This document shows, piece by piece, positions 1 to 11,000 of a stretch of DNA of 64,000 nt. The DNA comes from Bacteroidota bacterium (lineage in GTDB: Bacteria > Bacteroidota > Bacteroidia > Cytophagales > Cyclobacteriaceae). Position 1 is the first letter of the stretch. Each line of letters starts with the position of its first letter. A model generated the notes under the pieces. It searched no databases, was not told where the DNA came from, and saw nothing but the letters and a program-made list of their open reading frames with translations. The stretch lies in assembly GCA_016191555.1 (NCBI GenBank), contig JACPVX010000051.1, positions 186,001 to 250,000 of the forward strand, read 5' to 3'. The translations under genes were made by a program, and so were the position numbers.

Positions 1-2031
1 ATGCCTTCAGCCAGCCCTTTTTGTACGAGCCAGTCCTATCTGTTTGCAAACTCGACTACATTTGATTCAGGCTCTTCGCCTACCTGGCAATGGTCAGTCG
101 ATGGCAATACAGTTGCCTCTTCTAAAGATTTGACATTTTCATTTGTGTTCACCTCAACGCAACAGATTCAATTGACGGCATCTTTGCCGGGTTGCAGCAC
201 GCAGTCGACACAAACAATTAACTCATTAGCTACCGGTCCATTGGTTAATTTTTCGATGGGCAATGCATGCCAATCATCACCGGCAACATTTACCAATACT
301 ACAATTGGCTCTGTCACTTCGTATGCCTGGACATTTGGAGACGGCAATACTTCAACTCAAACAAATCCGCAGAATACATTTGCAAATATTGGTTCATACC
401 AAGTTACCCTGCAGGCAAATAACGCGGCAGGTTGCCAGAATTCACTGACGAAATCCATTACTATCTATTCCAAACCACAACCTGATTTTTCAATCGGCCT
501 GCCACCCTTTTCGTGCGCAGGAACAGCTTCACAATTTTCAGATGCTACCCCTAATCCAGTGGACAGCAATCTTAATTCTTGGGCATGGAGTTTTGGAGAC
601 GCTGCGAATGGAACCTCTACCAACCGTAATCCATCCTATACTTATTCCACTGCCGCTTCCTATTCCGTTTCCCTTACTGTTGGAACTAACTTTGGATGCA
701 GTGGTACCATTCAAAAATCAATTACAATTGCACCATCGCCTATTGCAAATTTTACAAATTCTGCTGCATGCAAAGATCAGTTAACGCAATTTACAGACGC
801 TTCTACGGGCACTATTCAGTCGCGCTTATGGCAGATACAAGGAAACAATATTGCCACTCCCAATCCAACCTATACGTTCACTGGCTCGGGATCATTTCCC
901 GTTGTGCTTACCCTTACCGGTACGAATGGGTGCGTTGCTCAAACCAGCAAAACTATTTCAGTTCCCGTTCCACCAACACTGGATTTTCAAGTAGCGAAAC
1001 CTTGTGTCAATAATGCAACTGTTTTTACCGAGCTAACCAACACTGCCGATCCTTCCGTTTCGCAAGCGTGGGTTTTTGGAAGTATTGGTAGCGGCAATGG
1101 TTCGCCCGCTACATTTAATTTCCCAACAGCCTCTGGCCAAAATGTGAAACTAAGTTCTACTCGTCAATCGGGATGTACTTATTCGTTGACGAAAACTGTT
1201 TCTATTACCGATGCACCTGTCGCTAGTTTTACCACTTCTGTGGAGTCCGGAGCTGCGCCTTTACCGGTAACATTTACAAACACATCCACAGGCGCTACTA
1301 ATTATGCTTGGAAATTTGGAGATGCGCTTTCTTCCACCTCTTCGGTAACAAATCCGTCTTTTACATATACTAGCTTGGGAGATTACACCGCTGAACTCAG
1401 CGCGTTCAATGCACTTGGTTGTAGTAACAAGGCCACTTCGATCATTCGTGTAGTGGTTCCTGCTATTGATTTAGTATTAACTGACTTCTATCTGCTAAAA
1501 GATTCACAAACCGGAATTTTGCAGCCAGTCGTAACCATCACCAATAATAGTAATGTAACAGTTACAGATCCCTCGATTCTGATTGAATTGGCTGGTGGTG
1601 CGAGTGTCAAGAAACAACTAAGTGCTTCTATCAAGCCAACGAAAGATTTTACGCAAGTGTTGGACTTCCAACTTGTTCCACAAACGATTACCTACTTATG
1701 TGCAGAGGTGCAAGCGAGTGGTGACACGGACTTGTTTCTCAATCGGAAGTGTGTTTCACTAAATGATCAGGAAATTTTGCTTGCTCCTTATCCTAACCCT
1801 GCGATTGATTCCCTGATGCTGGATTGGATTAGTAAAAATGGGTCTTCTGTTTCTGTTGATATTTTTAATGCCGCGGGTGTAGTTGTTTTTCAACAATCGA
1901 TCACTTCAGTCGTATCCGGACTCAACCGACTTTCGGTAAATGTCGAGGCACTTCCAGTCGGTGTGTATTTTATTCGTTTCAGCGACTCTGTCGTCACCCG
2001 ATCGTTCCGATTTGCGGTCGGCAAAAAGTGA
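1..2031 (+). CDS. PKD-repeat surface protein with T9SS C-terminal sorting domain (5'-truncated by window)
   Basis: Only the C-terminal 676 codons are visible; the frame is open to base 1, so the true start lies upstream and the first ATG is probably internal. The visible part carries about five PKD-like Ig modules, recognisable by motifs such as YAWTFGDG (about residue 110), WAWSFGD and YAWKFGD, each followed by an NP..TY turn and a paired cysteine pattern. A CARDB-like segment (about residues 490-580) follows, then a type IX secretion C-terminal domain from about residue 595 (APYPNPAIDSLML) ending in a basic RFAVGKK tail. The family is exported through the outer membrane and anchored or released at the surface, usually as adhesin or matrix-binding protein. 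The specific ligand cannot be told. Confidence is high for the domain types and low for the role. Confidence 0.85.
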   Translation: MPSASPFCTSQSYLFANSTTFDSGSSPTWQWSVDGNTVASSKDLTFSFVFTSTQQIQLTASLPGCSTQSTQTINSLATGPLVNFSMGNACQSSPATFTNTTIGSVTSYAWTFGDGNTSTQTNPQNTFANIGSYQVTLQANNAAGCQNSLTKSITIYSKPQPDFSIGLPPFSCAGTASQFSDATPNPVDSNLNSWAWSFGDAANGTSTNRNPSYTYSTAASYSVSLTVGTNFGCSGTIQKSITIAPSPIANFTNSAACKDQLTQFTDASTGTIQSRLWQIQGNNIATPNPTYTFTGSGSFPVVLTLTGTNGCVAQTSKTISVPVPPTLDFQVAKPCVNNATVFTELTNTADPSVSQAWVFGSIGSGNGSPATFNFPTASGQNVKLSSTRQSGCTYSLTKTVSITDAPVASFTTSVESGAAPLPVTFTNTSTGATNYAWKFGDALSSTSSVTNPSFTYTSLGDYTAELSAFNALGCSNKATSIIRVVVPAIDLVLTDFYLLKDSQTGILQPVVTITNNSNVTVTDPSILIELAGGASVKKQLSASIKPTKDFTQVLDFQLVPQTITYLCAEVQASGDTDLFLNRKCVSLNDQEILLAPYPNPAIDSLMLDWISKNGSSVSVDIFNAAGVVVFQQSITSVVSGLNRLSVNVEALPVGVYFIRFSDSVVTRSFRFAVGKK

Positions 2032-2135
2032 GATAAATACTTCTGTGAAATCGATTGTAATTTCTAACTTTATGTTTTGCTGCACGTAACAAGTGCTCCC
2101 CTGGTTAAACCATAACTTTTGTAAATACTTAAACT

Positions 2136-2603
2136 ATGAAGATTAAGCTAGACGCTACCGATCGCAAGATACTGGAACTTTTACAAGCGAACTCGAACAT
2201 TACCAATGCACAATTAGCGCAGGAAATTGGGCTTTCGCCTGCGCCCACTTTAGAACGTGTAAAGAAACTTGAGAATCAAGGAGTCATCAAAAGCTATCAT
2301 GCCTTGGTAGATATGGATAGTGTGGGATTGGGAGTGAGCACTTTTGTTACTGTTTCCCTCAAAGGACATAACAAAGAGAATATCAATAAATTTATCAAAG
2401 AGATAAAAGACATTCCGGAAGTGATCGAGTGTCACCACGTAACGGGGCAATCGGATTTTATTTTGAAAATGGTAGCCACGGATATTCCCAACTACCAAAA
2501 TATCATGTTGGAGAAACTTTCAAACATTGAGGTGGTAGACAACATGCAGACGACCATTATTCTATCTACTTTCAAAAACAGCAAATCAGTGCCATTACCA
2601 TGA
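2136..2603 (+). CDS. Lrp/AsnC family transcriptional regulator
   Basis: 155 aa, the normal length of the family. An N-terminal winged helix-turn-helix (about residues 8-58, with NAQLAQEIGLSPAPTLERVK as recognition region) is followed by the RAM/AsnC effector-binding sandwich (about residues 65-148, with CHHVTGQSDFILKMVA). Such proteins bind DNA as octamers or dimers and sense amino acids. Its stop codon overlaps the start of the following phosphoribosyltransferase gene (ATGA), so the two are translationally coupled and probably share a function. A near-match to a Bacteroidetes -7 box (ATAACTTTTG) lies at 2112-2121 but has the wrong inner spacing. The regulated genes and the ligand are unknown. 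Confidence 0.9.
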   Translation: MKIKLDATDRKILELLQANSNITNAQLAQEIGLSPAPTLERVKKLENQGVIKSYHALVDMDSVGLGVSTFVTVSLKGHNKENINKFIKEIKDIPEVIECHHVTGQSDFILKMVATDIPNYQNIMLEKLSNIEVVDNMQTTIILSTFKNSKSVPLP

Positions 2604-3112
2604 GTGTAGTATTAGAAGAAAAAACATTGGTATTGAGCGATCAACAAATCAAGCAAAAGATTAAGCGTATTGCTTACGAGATTTTTGAAAATAATTTTAA
2701 GGAGAAAACTATTGTAGTAGCCGGGATTGAAGGCCAAGGATATCAATTCGCGAAATTGATATCGAAAGAACTAAAGGCTATTTCTGGTATCGAAGTAGTG
2801 ATTGCCAAAGTATCACTTGATAAGTTCGCGACTGAGCAAAGTGAAGTTAAAATAGATATCCCTTCGAAGGAATTTAAGAAACGCTGCATCCTTTTGGTGG
2901 ATGACGTGCTCAATACAGGGCGCACGCTTGCTTTTGCCATGAAACCGTTTTTGGAAACAGGCGTAAAGAAAATGGAGGTAGCTGTTTTGGTGAACCGTAG
3001 TCATACGCAATTTCCGATAATGCCTACCTATACGGCTCACGCACTCACCACCACCCTCAAAGATCATGTAGAAGTTGTGCTCGGAAAAGATTCGGCAGTT
3101 TACTTACGATAA
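2600..3112 (+). CDS. PyrR-like phosphoribosyltransferase family protein
   Basis: 170 aa type I phosphoribosyltransferase fold. The PRPP-binding signature is visible as CILLVDDVLNTGRTL at about residues 97-111, and an N-terminal VVAGIEGQGYQFA segment resembles the PPi loop. The length and the C-terminal hood-like segment resemble PyrR/Upp-type proteins, and Bacteroidetes genomes commonly annotate such proteins simply as phosphoribosyltransferase. The start ATG overlaps the TGA of the Lrp gene by the ATGA arrangement, giving tight coupling; panB begins 9 bp downstream. Whether it is a uracil phosphoribosyltransferase, an RNA-binding attenuator or a salvage enzyme for another base cannot be decided from the sequence alone. 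Confidence 0.85.
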   Translation: MSVVLEEKTLVLSDQQIKQKIKRIAYEIFENNFKEKTIVVAGIEGQGYQFAKLISKELKAISGIEVVIAKVSLDKFATEQSEVKIDIPSKEFKKRCILLVDDVLNTGRTLAFAMKPFLETGVKKMEVAVLVNRSHTQFPIMPTYTAHALTTTLKDHVEVVLGKDSAVYLR

Positions 3113-3121
3113 TTTTATTGC

Positions 3122-3943
3122 ATGTCCATTCATAAAAAAACGGAGTTGAAGCGAGTAACCACGCACCAACTTCAGGAAATGAAAAAGAAGGGTGAGAAAA
3201 TTGCCATGCTTACTGCCTACGACTACAGTATGGCCAAGATTATTGATGGTGCCGGTGTGGATATTATTTTGGTCGGTGATTCAGCCTCGAATGTAATGGC
3301 GGGCAATGAAACTACGTTGCCAATTACACTGGATCAGATGATCTATCACGCAAGTTCAGTAATCAAAGCCGTGAAGCGATCGCTCGTGGTGGTGGATATC
3401 CCATTTGGTTATTATCAGGGAAGCTCAGGCGAAGCCTTGCGCTCGTCCATTCGCATCATGAAAGAATCGGGAGCACATGCCGTGAAGATTGAAGGAGGAA
3501 GTGAAGTGAAAGATTCCGTGCTGCGCATTTTAAGTGCCGGAGTACCCGTGATGGGGCATCTAGGACTGACGCCACAATCCATTTATAAATTTGGAACCTA
3601 CACCGTGCGAGCCCGCGAAGAGGCGGAAGCGAATAAGCTGGTAGAAGATGCGTTGCTTTTACAAGAGTGCGGTTGCTTTGGCATTGTGTTAGAAAAGATT
3701 CCCGCCTCGCTGGCAAAGAAGGTTGCCGAGCAGTTAGAAATACCTGTGATAGGAATTGGAGCAGGAGCAGATGTAGACGGCCAAGTATTGGTGATGCAAG
3801 ATATGCTCGGAATCACAACAGAGTTTAAACCCCGCTTTTTGCGCAGATATGCCGATTTGAATACAGTGATAACAAAAGCCGTAAACAAATATGTGGAAGA
3901 TGTAAAAGCAAAAGATTTTCCGAATGAGGACGAGAAGTATTAG
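3122..3943 (+). CDS. panB: 3-methyl-2-oxobutanoate hydroxymethyltransferase
   Basis: 273 aa TIM-barrel enzyme that transfers a hydroxymethyl group from methylenetetrahydrofolate to 2-oxoisovalerate, the first committed step of pantothenate (CoA) synthesis, in the cytoplasm. Signature segments visible: [14 protein letters not shown] near residue 29, the metal-binding VGDSASNV, the HAVKIEGG strand, and the catalytic glutamate in VLEKIP at about residue 181. Length matches the family. It follows the phosphoribosyltransferase by 9 bp and may be cotranscribed with it and the Lrp regulator. No other pan gene is nearby. Confidence 0.97.
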   Translation: MSIHKKTELKRVTTHQLQEMKKKGEKIAMLTAYDYSMAKIIDGAGVDIILVGDSASNVMAGNETTLPITLDQMIYHASSVIKAVKRSLVVVDIPFGYYQGSSGEALRSSIRIMKESGAHAVKIEGGSEVKDSVLRILSAGVPVMGHLGLTPQSIYKFGTYTVRAREEAEANKLVEDALLLQECGCFGIVLEKIPASLAKKVAEQLEIPVIGIGAGADVDGQVLVMQDMLGITTEFKPRFLRRYADLNTVITKAVNKYVEDVKAKDFPNEDEKY

Positions 3944-4033
3944 GACGTTTATCTGTCTGGCTTATCAAATTATTTCCTAATTTTCGGGTTCTAATTGAAT
4001 TTCCTTATTAATTCGACCTATAACACAGAAACC

Positions 4034-5260
4034 ATGAGCGACCAAAAAATTACCATCACCAACGGAAAATTGAATGTGCCTAATAACCCTACTATTCCCT
4101 TTATTGAAGGAGATGGAACGGGCGTAGATATTTGGCCGGCATCTAAATTTGTATTCGATGCGGCCGTAGAAAAGGCCTATCAAGGCAAACGCAAGATCAA
4201 TTGGAAAGAAGTTTTGGCAGGTGAAAAGGCTTTCAATAAAACAGGAAGCTGGATGCCAGAAGAAACATTGACTGCTTTCAAAGAATATTTAGTAGGTATC
4301 AAAGGCCCTCTTACTACCCCGGTGGGAGGAGGCATTCGTTCCCTTAACGTAGCGTTGCGTCAAGATTTGGATCTGTATGCATGCGTCCGCCCGGTGAGAT
4401 GGTTCAAAGGTGTGCCTTCACCAGTGAAAGAGCCCCAAAAAACGGATATGGTGATTTTCCGTGAAAATACAGAAGACATCTATGCGGGTATTGAGTTTCA
4501 GGAAGGCACCGAAGACAACAAAAAGTTTTTGGCCTATTTCAAAGAAGCATTCCCGAAGCAATTCAAGAAAATCCGGTTCCCAGAAACATCCGGTATCGGC
4601 ATCAAGCCAGTTTCTAAAGAAGGAACAGAGCGTCTGGTGCGTGCGGCCATTAAGTTTGCAATCGAACAAAAGAAGCCTAACGTAACATTGGTGCACAAAG
4701 GCAATATCATGAAGTTTACCGAAGGCGGTTTCCGCGATTGGGGATATGCTTTAGCTAAGAACGAATTTGGTGCGGTTGAAATCGATGGAGGTCCATGGAT
4801 GGAAATCAACCACAATGGCCACAAGATTGTAATCAAAGATTCGATTGCAGATGCATTCTTACAACAAATCTTATTGCGTCCCGATGAATATTCTGTTGTA
4901 GCAACCCTCAACCTGAATGGAGACTATATCTCTGATGCGTTAGCAGCTATCGTCGGTGGTATTGGTATTGCTCCAGGTGGTAATGTGAATTATATCACCG
5001 GCTTCGCAATTTTTGAAGCTACACACGGCACAGCTCCTAAGTATGCTGGTCAAGATAAAGTTAATCCAGGGTCTGTTATTCTTTCGGGAGTAATGATGCT
5101 CGAATACATGGGCTGGCAAGAAGCTGCTGATTTGATCATTAAAGGATTGGATGGCGCCATTTCTTCGAAGCGAGTTACGTACGATTTCCACCGTCAAATG
5201 GAAGGCGCGACTCTTTTGAAGTGCTCTGAATTTGGACAGGAAGTAGTGAAGAACATGTAA
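4034..5260 (+). CDS. icd: NADP-dependent isocitrate dehydrogenase
   Basis: Homodimeric type I enzyme of the TCA cycle converting isocitrate to 2-oxoglutarate with NADPH formation. The start at 4034 ([11 protein letters not shown]) is preferred over the in-frame ATG at 3995, because the extra 13 residues have no family similarity; this gives 408 aa, close to the usual 410-420. Seen: the substrate-binding [20 protein letters not shown] region, [13 protein letters not shown], and the cofactor segment [18 protein letters not shown]. The K-Y pair in APKYAG corresponds to the NADP-selecting Lys/Tyr of E. coli Icd, supporting NADP rather than NAD use. A strong hairpin terminator starts 22 bp after the stop. 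Confidence 0.97.
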   Translation: MSDQKITITNGKLNVPNNPTIPFIEGDGTGVDIWPASKFVFDAAVEKAYQGKRKINWKEVLAGEKAFNKTGSWMPEETLTAFKEYLVGIKGPLTTPVGGGIRSLNVALRQDLDLYACVRPVRWFKGVPSPVKEPQKTDMVIFRENTEDIYAGIEFQEGTEDNKKFLAYFKEAFPKQFKKIRFPETSGIGIKPVSKEGTERLVRAAIKFAIEQKKPNVTLVHKGNIMKFTEGGFRDWGYALAKNEFGAVEIDGGPWMEINHNGHKIVIKDSIADAFLQQILLRPDEYSVVATLNLNGDYISDALAAIVGGIGIAPGGNVNYITGFAIFEATHGTAPKYAGQDKVNPGSVILSGVMMLEYMGWQEAADLIIKGLDGAISSKRVTYDFHRQMEGATLLKCSEFGQEVVKNM

Positions 5261-5281
5261 TTTTAATCTTGCATAAAGTAT

Positions 5282-5315
5282 AAAAGCCTCACTGAGTAAC
5301 CGGTGAGGCTTTTTT
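5282..5315 (+). terminator. Intrinsic terminator after icd
   Basis: An 11-bp perfect stem (AAAAGCCTCAC pairing with GTGAGGCTTTT) with a 10-nt loop is followed by a T-run. It lies just downstream of icd and upstream of the promoter for the next operon, separating the two transcription units. Confidence 0.9.
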
Positions 5316-5351
5316 GTTAGCACTTTCGATGTAGTCTCAATGTGCACATCC

Positions 5352-5382
5352 TTTGTTTTTTTTAGGGCAATCACTACTTTTG
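5352..5382 (+). promoter_or_regulatory. Canonical Bacteroidetes sigma-ABfr promoter
   Basis: The -33 element TTTG (5352-5355) and the -7 element TACTTTTG (5375-5382, matching TAnnTTTG) are separated by exactly 19 bp, the optimal spacing known for the Bacteroidetes primary sigma factor. Transcription would begin near 5389, about 30 nt before the ATG at 5419. It probably drives the beta-barrel and TPR-caspase genes and perhaps the MORN/CHAT genes downstream. Confidence 0.85.
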
Positions 5383-5418
5383 GTACATTGTTAAATTCGC
5401 CTAAAGAACTCCTGACTA

Positions 5419-6240
5419 ATGAAAAAAATTATCTACTCCCTATTCGTATTAATTACGAGCGTTTCGATTGTTCTTGCCCAAGATGAGGGATCAGTAGTTA
5501 AGCGTGAGCGCATCGACCGCGATAAAAGTATTTTTGTTGGTGCTGGTATATCAGTGGTTGGTGGTTCCAATTTTGGTGACTACTCCAATGGAATCAATTT
5601 TGAGGCTGGTTACACGAAGCGCCTGAACCGAGTTCTTTCAATTGGCGGTTCTTTATCCTATCTAAAGTTTGCTTATGATCCTAGCATCCTCGAGCAAACA
5701 CCTAATGGAAAAGATATTCCCAATTATGTTTACTACGATAAAACAATAACAGATTTAAATAACGTAAATGAGATCTGGCTTCTTTCCATCACGGGGGGCG
5801 ATGTTTCTATGATATCGTTGGCTGGAACGATTAAACTGAATTTTGTTCCTGTAAAAGATAATTCCATTGTTTCGGTATATGGATACGCAAAGCCATTTGT
5901 TTCTATGGCCAATGTGAGTAAAGCCACTGGTAGACTGGAGTATTACTATTATGCATCGAACGATTGGTTTGCTGATACAGATGGAGATTTAGCAGGTGAA
6001 TATGAAGACAATAGTTTTTCCGGAGGTATATTTTTAGGGCCTGGTATCGAGTTTTTCCCTGCTAAGAAAGTGTCTTTTTTTGCGCAGGCTTCCTTTGGCT
6101 ATACCTTTCCTATCAAGGTGATCAGCACACGTTCTTATGGAAATGATATCAATAAAGATGTGGTGGATGATTTCCCATTAAAAGCATCCAGCTTTACTTC
6201 CATTAACTTTGCAGCAGGAATTTCCTTCAACTTAGATTAG
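5419..6240 (+). CDS. Outer-membrane beta-barrel family protein
   Basis: 273 aa with a clear signal peptide (MKKIIYSLFVLITSVSIVLA, cut before QDEG). The mature protein alternates polar and aromatic residues in the manner of an 8- to 10-stranded outer-membrane barrel, with strand-like segments such as GAGISVVGGSNFGDY, GGSLSYLKFAYD and the terminal INFAAGISFNLD, whose sequence ending in an aromatic-x-hydrophobic pattern is typical of barrel C termini. It belongs broadly to the OmpA/PorT-like barrels but no exact family is recognised. It is first in a likely operon with the TPR-caspase gene (12-bp gap), so it may be the membrane partner of that protein; this is inference. Confidence 0.75.
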   Translation: MKKIIYSLFVLITSVSIVLAQDEGSVVKRERIDRDKSIFVGAGISVVGGSNFGDYSNGINFEAGYTKRLNRVLSIGGSLSYLKFAYDPSILEQTPNGKDIPNYVYYDKTITDLNNVNEIWLLSITGGDVSMISLAGTIKLNFVPVKDNSIVSVYGYAKPFVSMANVSKATGRLEYYYYASNDWFADTDGDLAGEYEDNSFSGGIFLGPGIEFFPAKKVSFFAQASFGYTFPIKVISTRSYGNDINKDVVDDFPLKASSFTSINFAAGISFNLD

Positions 6241-6252
6241 TCTTAATCTCCT

Positions 6253-7917
6253 ATGAGAGTTATTGCAATTGCATTATTCGTAACTCTAACAGTAGTATCT
6301 GCCACTGCTCAATTCAAATTGTATGAGAAGGGCATTGATGCATATCAGGCAAAAGATTATCCGAATGCTATTTCATTACTCAATGAATATTTGGATAAGA
6401 CGACCCGTGATAAAGCATTCGATGTGGAAGTGCGGTATTATGTTGCACTTTCCTACTTCAAAACGCAGTATTACACCAGCTCGGTAAGAGAGTTTGACAA
6501 GGCGCTGCAACTTGGACATAAAAATGTTGGTAACATCAACTGGTTTATGGCGAAGGCTTACGCTGAGTTAAAGGCCAACAAGGAGTCGATCGAATGTTAT
6601 TCCAAAGCAATTGATTTAATTAAAGACCCAACTAATCAAGCGAAGCTCTATCAGGAAAGAGCCACTCAATACGAGAAGCAGGGAAGCAGCGCATTAGTAA
6701 TAAGTGATTTAAACCAATCGCTTGCTCTTGATAAGAACAATGCGGATGCAACACAGATGTTGGAGCGGCTTACAACTGAAAAGGGCTCCCGAGGATTTGG
6801 TCAAGAGAATGTAAAGGCAGACAAAAAAACAGGTGTAGCACAAACCGATAAAGAAGCGAGCAAAATTCAACCAGTCAATCAAACTCCTGCTAAACCAAAC
6901 GCACCCGGTGAAACTGCCGTTCTGCTAAAAGAACCAAAGACGACAGATACTAAGAGCGAGGAACCTAAAAAATCTTTGCCGACATCAGCTAATGAAAATA
7001 AAGTACAAAATGTAGTTCCTCCTCCTTCAACTGTAGTGGTACAAAAAGAAGCCGAGAAGAAGCCAAATGCGGAGGGAGCTTTAGCAACGGAAGGTAAGGT
7101 GCAAGCAGGTAAACAATTATCAAACACTCAGCAACCTGTAGTTACAAAAACGGATGAAAAGGCAAGCCCCGCTCCAGCACCAGCTATTCCTGCACAACCA
7201 ACACTGGCCGATGAGTATAAGGATGAGAAAAGATATGCCCTCGTAATCGGTAACTCCAGCTACAAATTTGTGCAGCCCTTAAAAAATGCTTCCAATGACG
7301 CCAATGATATGGCTGCTGAACTTCAGAATTCAAATTTTGAAGTGATTAAAGTGATAGATGGCGACTATATTAAAATGCGAGATGCCTTTCGCAAATTCAA
7401 TGAGCTGCTAAATAATGGCCCGAAAGATCAGACAGTTGGTCTTTTTTATTACGCAGGCCATGGTTTACAGAATGAAGGCGAAAACTATCTTGTACCCATC
7501 GATGCAGATGTAAAATATGATGATGATATCCCTCGCATGTGTTTGCCAATGCAGCGTGTGGTATTGGCAAATATGGAAAGGTCCAGCACTAGAATGAACA
7601 TTGTCGTTATGGATGCCTGCCGAAATAATCCATTTCCTTCTTCAAGCCGCTCTACCGGCAATGCGGGTTTGGCAGAAATTAAAAGAGCCAAGGGTTCCTT
7701 CATTGCGTATGCTACGGCTCCGGGTTCTACTGCTTCCGATGGGACGGGAAGAAATGGACTTTATACACAAGAACTGCTAAAGGCCATGAAGAGGCCTGGA
7801 CGCACCATCGAATCTGTCTTCAAGGAAGTGCGCTACAATGTGTTAAAGCTCTCTGATGAGAAGCAAAATACGTGGGATAGCTCAAACATCATCGGAGACT
7901 TCTACTTTAAGTTTTAA
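6253..7917 (+). CDS. Exported TPR protein with C-terminal caspase (peptidase C14) domain
   Basis: 554 aa. A signal peptide (residues 1-19, ending SATA) precedes TPR repeats (about 20-180), then a long low-complexity linker rich in K, E, T, P and Q (about 180-320), then a caspase-like p20 domain (about 325-550) beginning with RYALVIGNSSYKFVQPL. The catalytic histidine lies in FYYAGHGLQ (about residue 403) and the cysteine in VVMDACRNNPF (about residue 455), so both members of the dyad are intact. The signal peptide places it in the periplasm or beyond. It sits between a beta-barrel gene and a MORN/TPR/CHAT locus, a local concentration of clan CD protease genes. Substrate, processing and role are unknown. 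Confidence 0.88.
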   Translation: MRVIAIALFVTLTVVSATAQFKLYEKGIDAYQAKDYPNAISLLNEYLDKTTRDKAFDVEVRYYVALSYFKTQYYTSSVREFDKALQLGHKNVGNINWFMAKAYAELKANKESIECYSKAIDLIKDPTNQAKLYQERATQYEKQGSSALVISDLNQSLALDKNNADATQMLERLTTEKGSRGFGQENVKADKKTGVAQTDKEASKIQPVNQTPAKPNAPGETAVLLKEPKTTDTKSEEPKKSLPTSANENKVQNVVPPPSTVVVQKEAEKKPNAEGALATEGKVQAGKQLSNTQQPVVTKTDEKASPAPAPAIPAQPTLADEYKDEKRYALVIGNSSYKFVQPLKNASNDANDMAAELQNSNFEVIKVIDGDYIKMRDAFRKFNELLNNGPKDQTVGLFYYAGHGLQNEGENYLVPIDADVKYDDDIPRMCLPMQRVVLANMERSSTRMNIVVMDACRNNPFPSSSRSTGNAGLAEIKRAKGSFIAYATAPGSTASDGTGRNGLYTQELLKAMKRPGRTIESVFKEVRYNVLKLSDEKQNTWDSSNIIGDFYFKF

Positions 7918-8075
7918 GCCTCAATTAGACCTAAAGAGGTCATTCTTTAGAGAATCTGAGATTCTTTTCACCTTTTGCCGAGGGCATGTCCGTGCCAGTA
8001 CGGATACCAAATACGAGATAAGTGGTATTTGCTTATTGAATGGATAATCCCATTTTGCGATAACTACTTGGTTGC

Positions 8076-11000
8076 ATGAAAATAATCTTTTTGGGATTTC
8101 TACTATCTATAGTTGGCGCGCTCTCTGCCATTGCGCAACAATTTCCTATTTCACCGAATGCCTATGATGCCAATGGAAAACGCACAGGCCACTGGACGGT
8201 TCTCTATGATAGCACATGGCATGAAACCAAAAATCAGGATTCTGCTTTTCACTTTAGATTGGTTCGGTTTGACGCAGATAAGCCGGTAGGTAAAGTGCGC
8301 GATTTTTTTAGAAACGGTGTGAAGCAATGGGATGGCTATTTGCTATCGGTCAACCCAGATGTGCAAGACGGTGAAGTAAACTATTATTATGAAAATGGCC
8401 GTGTGAAAAATAACTACATGGCAGTAAAGGGAAAGCAAAATGGTTTTTATAAGGAATACTACTCGAATGGTAATTTGTTTGCCGAAGGTTTAATGAAAAA
8501 TGATAGCGCCACAGGAAAATGGATTACGTATTCCAAAGAAGGAGTGAAGCTAACAGAAGTAGAATGGAAGTTGAATGAGGTAAATGGGATTGTCCACACT
8601 TTTTATCCCAATGGCAAAGTTCAGAAGAAAGGGTATAAAATAAAGAACCAAGCAGAAGGATGGTGGGAAGAATACTATGAGAGTGGCCAACTCAAAAGCC
8701 ATGAATATTTTAAGGATGGTAAGTATGATGGCCCCGCGGAAACCTATTATGAAAATGGTCAAATCGAGACTAAGGGAAATTATAAGAATGACTTGAAAGA
8801 AGGCGAATGGGTCTACTATTTCGAAAATGGACAGGTAAGTAAAACCGGCTCATACGATTCAGCGGGAAATTCTACTGGCATTTGGAAATATTTCTACTCC
8901 ACCGGCACCCGAAACTTTATTGCCGAACGAAAAGACGGTAAGTTAAATGGTGCATATGAGGATTTTTACGAAAGCGGAAAATTGAAGAGTAAAGGTGTGT
9001 GTGTTGATGATACTTGGCAAGGGCAATATGAATTATACTATGAGAACGGCAAATTAAAAAAGGTAGGCACCTATCAACTGGATAGTATGCATGGCGATTG
9101 GGTTCAGTATTATGATGATGGAACCATAGAAAATACAGGTCATTACACCGAGAATAAAAAAAACGGAGAGTTTAAATATTATAGAACAGATGGCACATTA
9201 GAGCTAATCGAGAATCTAAAAATGGGTGTGCTCAATGGACCCGCCGTAAACTATTATTCGGATGGCGCGATAAAAGAAAGAAGAATTTTTCTAGATGGAG
9301 TGATTGAAGGGAAGCATGAATCATTTTATGCTAACGGAGCAAAGTTTTGTGTCGGTAGCCGTATCCACGGAAACCGGGTAGGCGACTGGTATTGGTATTT
9401 TGCAAACGGAAAACTGGATACTCGTGAAGCTTATGCGGATGGCAAGATGGAAGGATTTTTTGAACACTATTATGTAACCGGACAGAAAATGTCGGAGGGA
9501 AGTTCCAAGAATAATGTGGAAGAAGGATGGAAGAAAAATTTCTTTGCTGATGGCAGAGTTAAATCACAAGGCGCTATGCATTTGAACGAGCGCCACGGGC
9601 ACTGGGTAATTTACGATTCAGTGACCAATAAGAAGCAAGCGGAAGGAGATTATGTATTGGGCAAGAAGAATGGAAAGTGGAATTATTATTTAGCCAAAAC
9701 AAAGTATGAATCATATTCTTACTATTTGAATGGCTTTGAAGAACTACAAAATAATATCGAAGACTCGGTCAAATTTTTAGCAGACCGAGGATATGTAGAG
9801 AGGGCCACCCAAGCGCTGTCGTGGTTAAACAAAGTTCGTAAACGAGATTATGGAAATGATGAGCAAAAGAAAAACGAGTCGCTTTATTGGCATGCTTACG
9901 TCAAAGCATCCGATGGTAAACATGAAGAGGCGATTAAGCTCTATCGACAATATTTAGCAAACATAAAGAAATGGCGAGGCGATACAATAATAGCTTATGC
10001 TAACGGTGTCAATAATATAGCCGTTGAACTTGGCAATATGAAGCGATATGATGAGGCTCTTCAAGAGCAACATTCCATCGATCGATTTGAATCCATTTGG
10101 AATGAAAAGGGAGCGCTTACCCACTACAACAATATCTGCTGGCTACTAACTAAAACGGGGCGATTCAAAGAAGAAGAAGCATATATTAAATCTAAGCTTG
10201 AGAAGATGCGAAGATCCGGCAAGCACAATCCCGAGATATACATGGAGCTTCAACTAAATCTGGCGGACCTTTACTTTAATAGTTTGAATAACTTCGAGGC
10301 TGGCAAAGATATTTGCATGCAAGTAATGCGGCAGGCTGACTCTCTCAACTTGCATGATAGTTGGGTTAATGGAATGGCGCGTTACAGAATGTCCGAAAGC
10401 CATCGAGGCATAGGCGAGCGGTCATTGGCATTACACTGGAGTAAAAGCGCAGATCCTATTTTATTGAAAGTAGTACAATCAGCACCGGGCACTTATCTGG
10501 ATAATCTTCAGATCATGGGGGAACTTTATAACTCCATTGGATACCCGGATAGCGCAGCCGTGCCATTTACAAAAATGCTCACGATGGTCGATGAATGGAA
10601 TATCCAAAACAAGTTCTATAAAATTGTGGCGTTGGATGGTCTTGGAGAAACTTATTTTCAGACATACAATAATACAAAGGCGAAGGAGATTTGGATGGAA
10701 GTTAAGACCTTGTTGGAAGAGTCCAATTCAACAACGGGAGGGTTTTATATGGATGTTCTGCAAGAGTTAAGCATCGTACTTCCGTATCTGGATAAGAAAG
10801 ATATACCCCTAGCAGAACAATATTTACTACAATCAGTAGACCTTGCGAGTAAATATTCTGCTGGCTGGAAGTACAGAAACTTATTGGGTTCCCTGGCAGC
10901 GTTCTATACCGATTATGAGTACTTTGAAAAGGCTGCTGCTGTAATTCAAAAGCGAATTGCTTTATTAAAAGAAGCTAATGAAACCAATACTGAAAACTAT

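Noticed and set aside
7856..8047. 63-codon open frame between the caspase and MORN genes
   Set aside because: Mostly overlaps the end of the caspase gene in another frame and shows no protein-like pattern.
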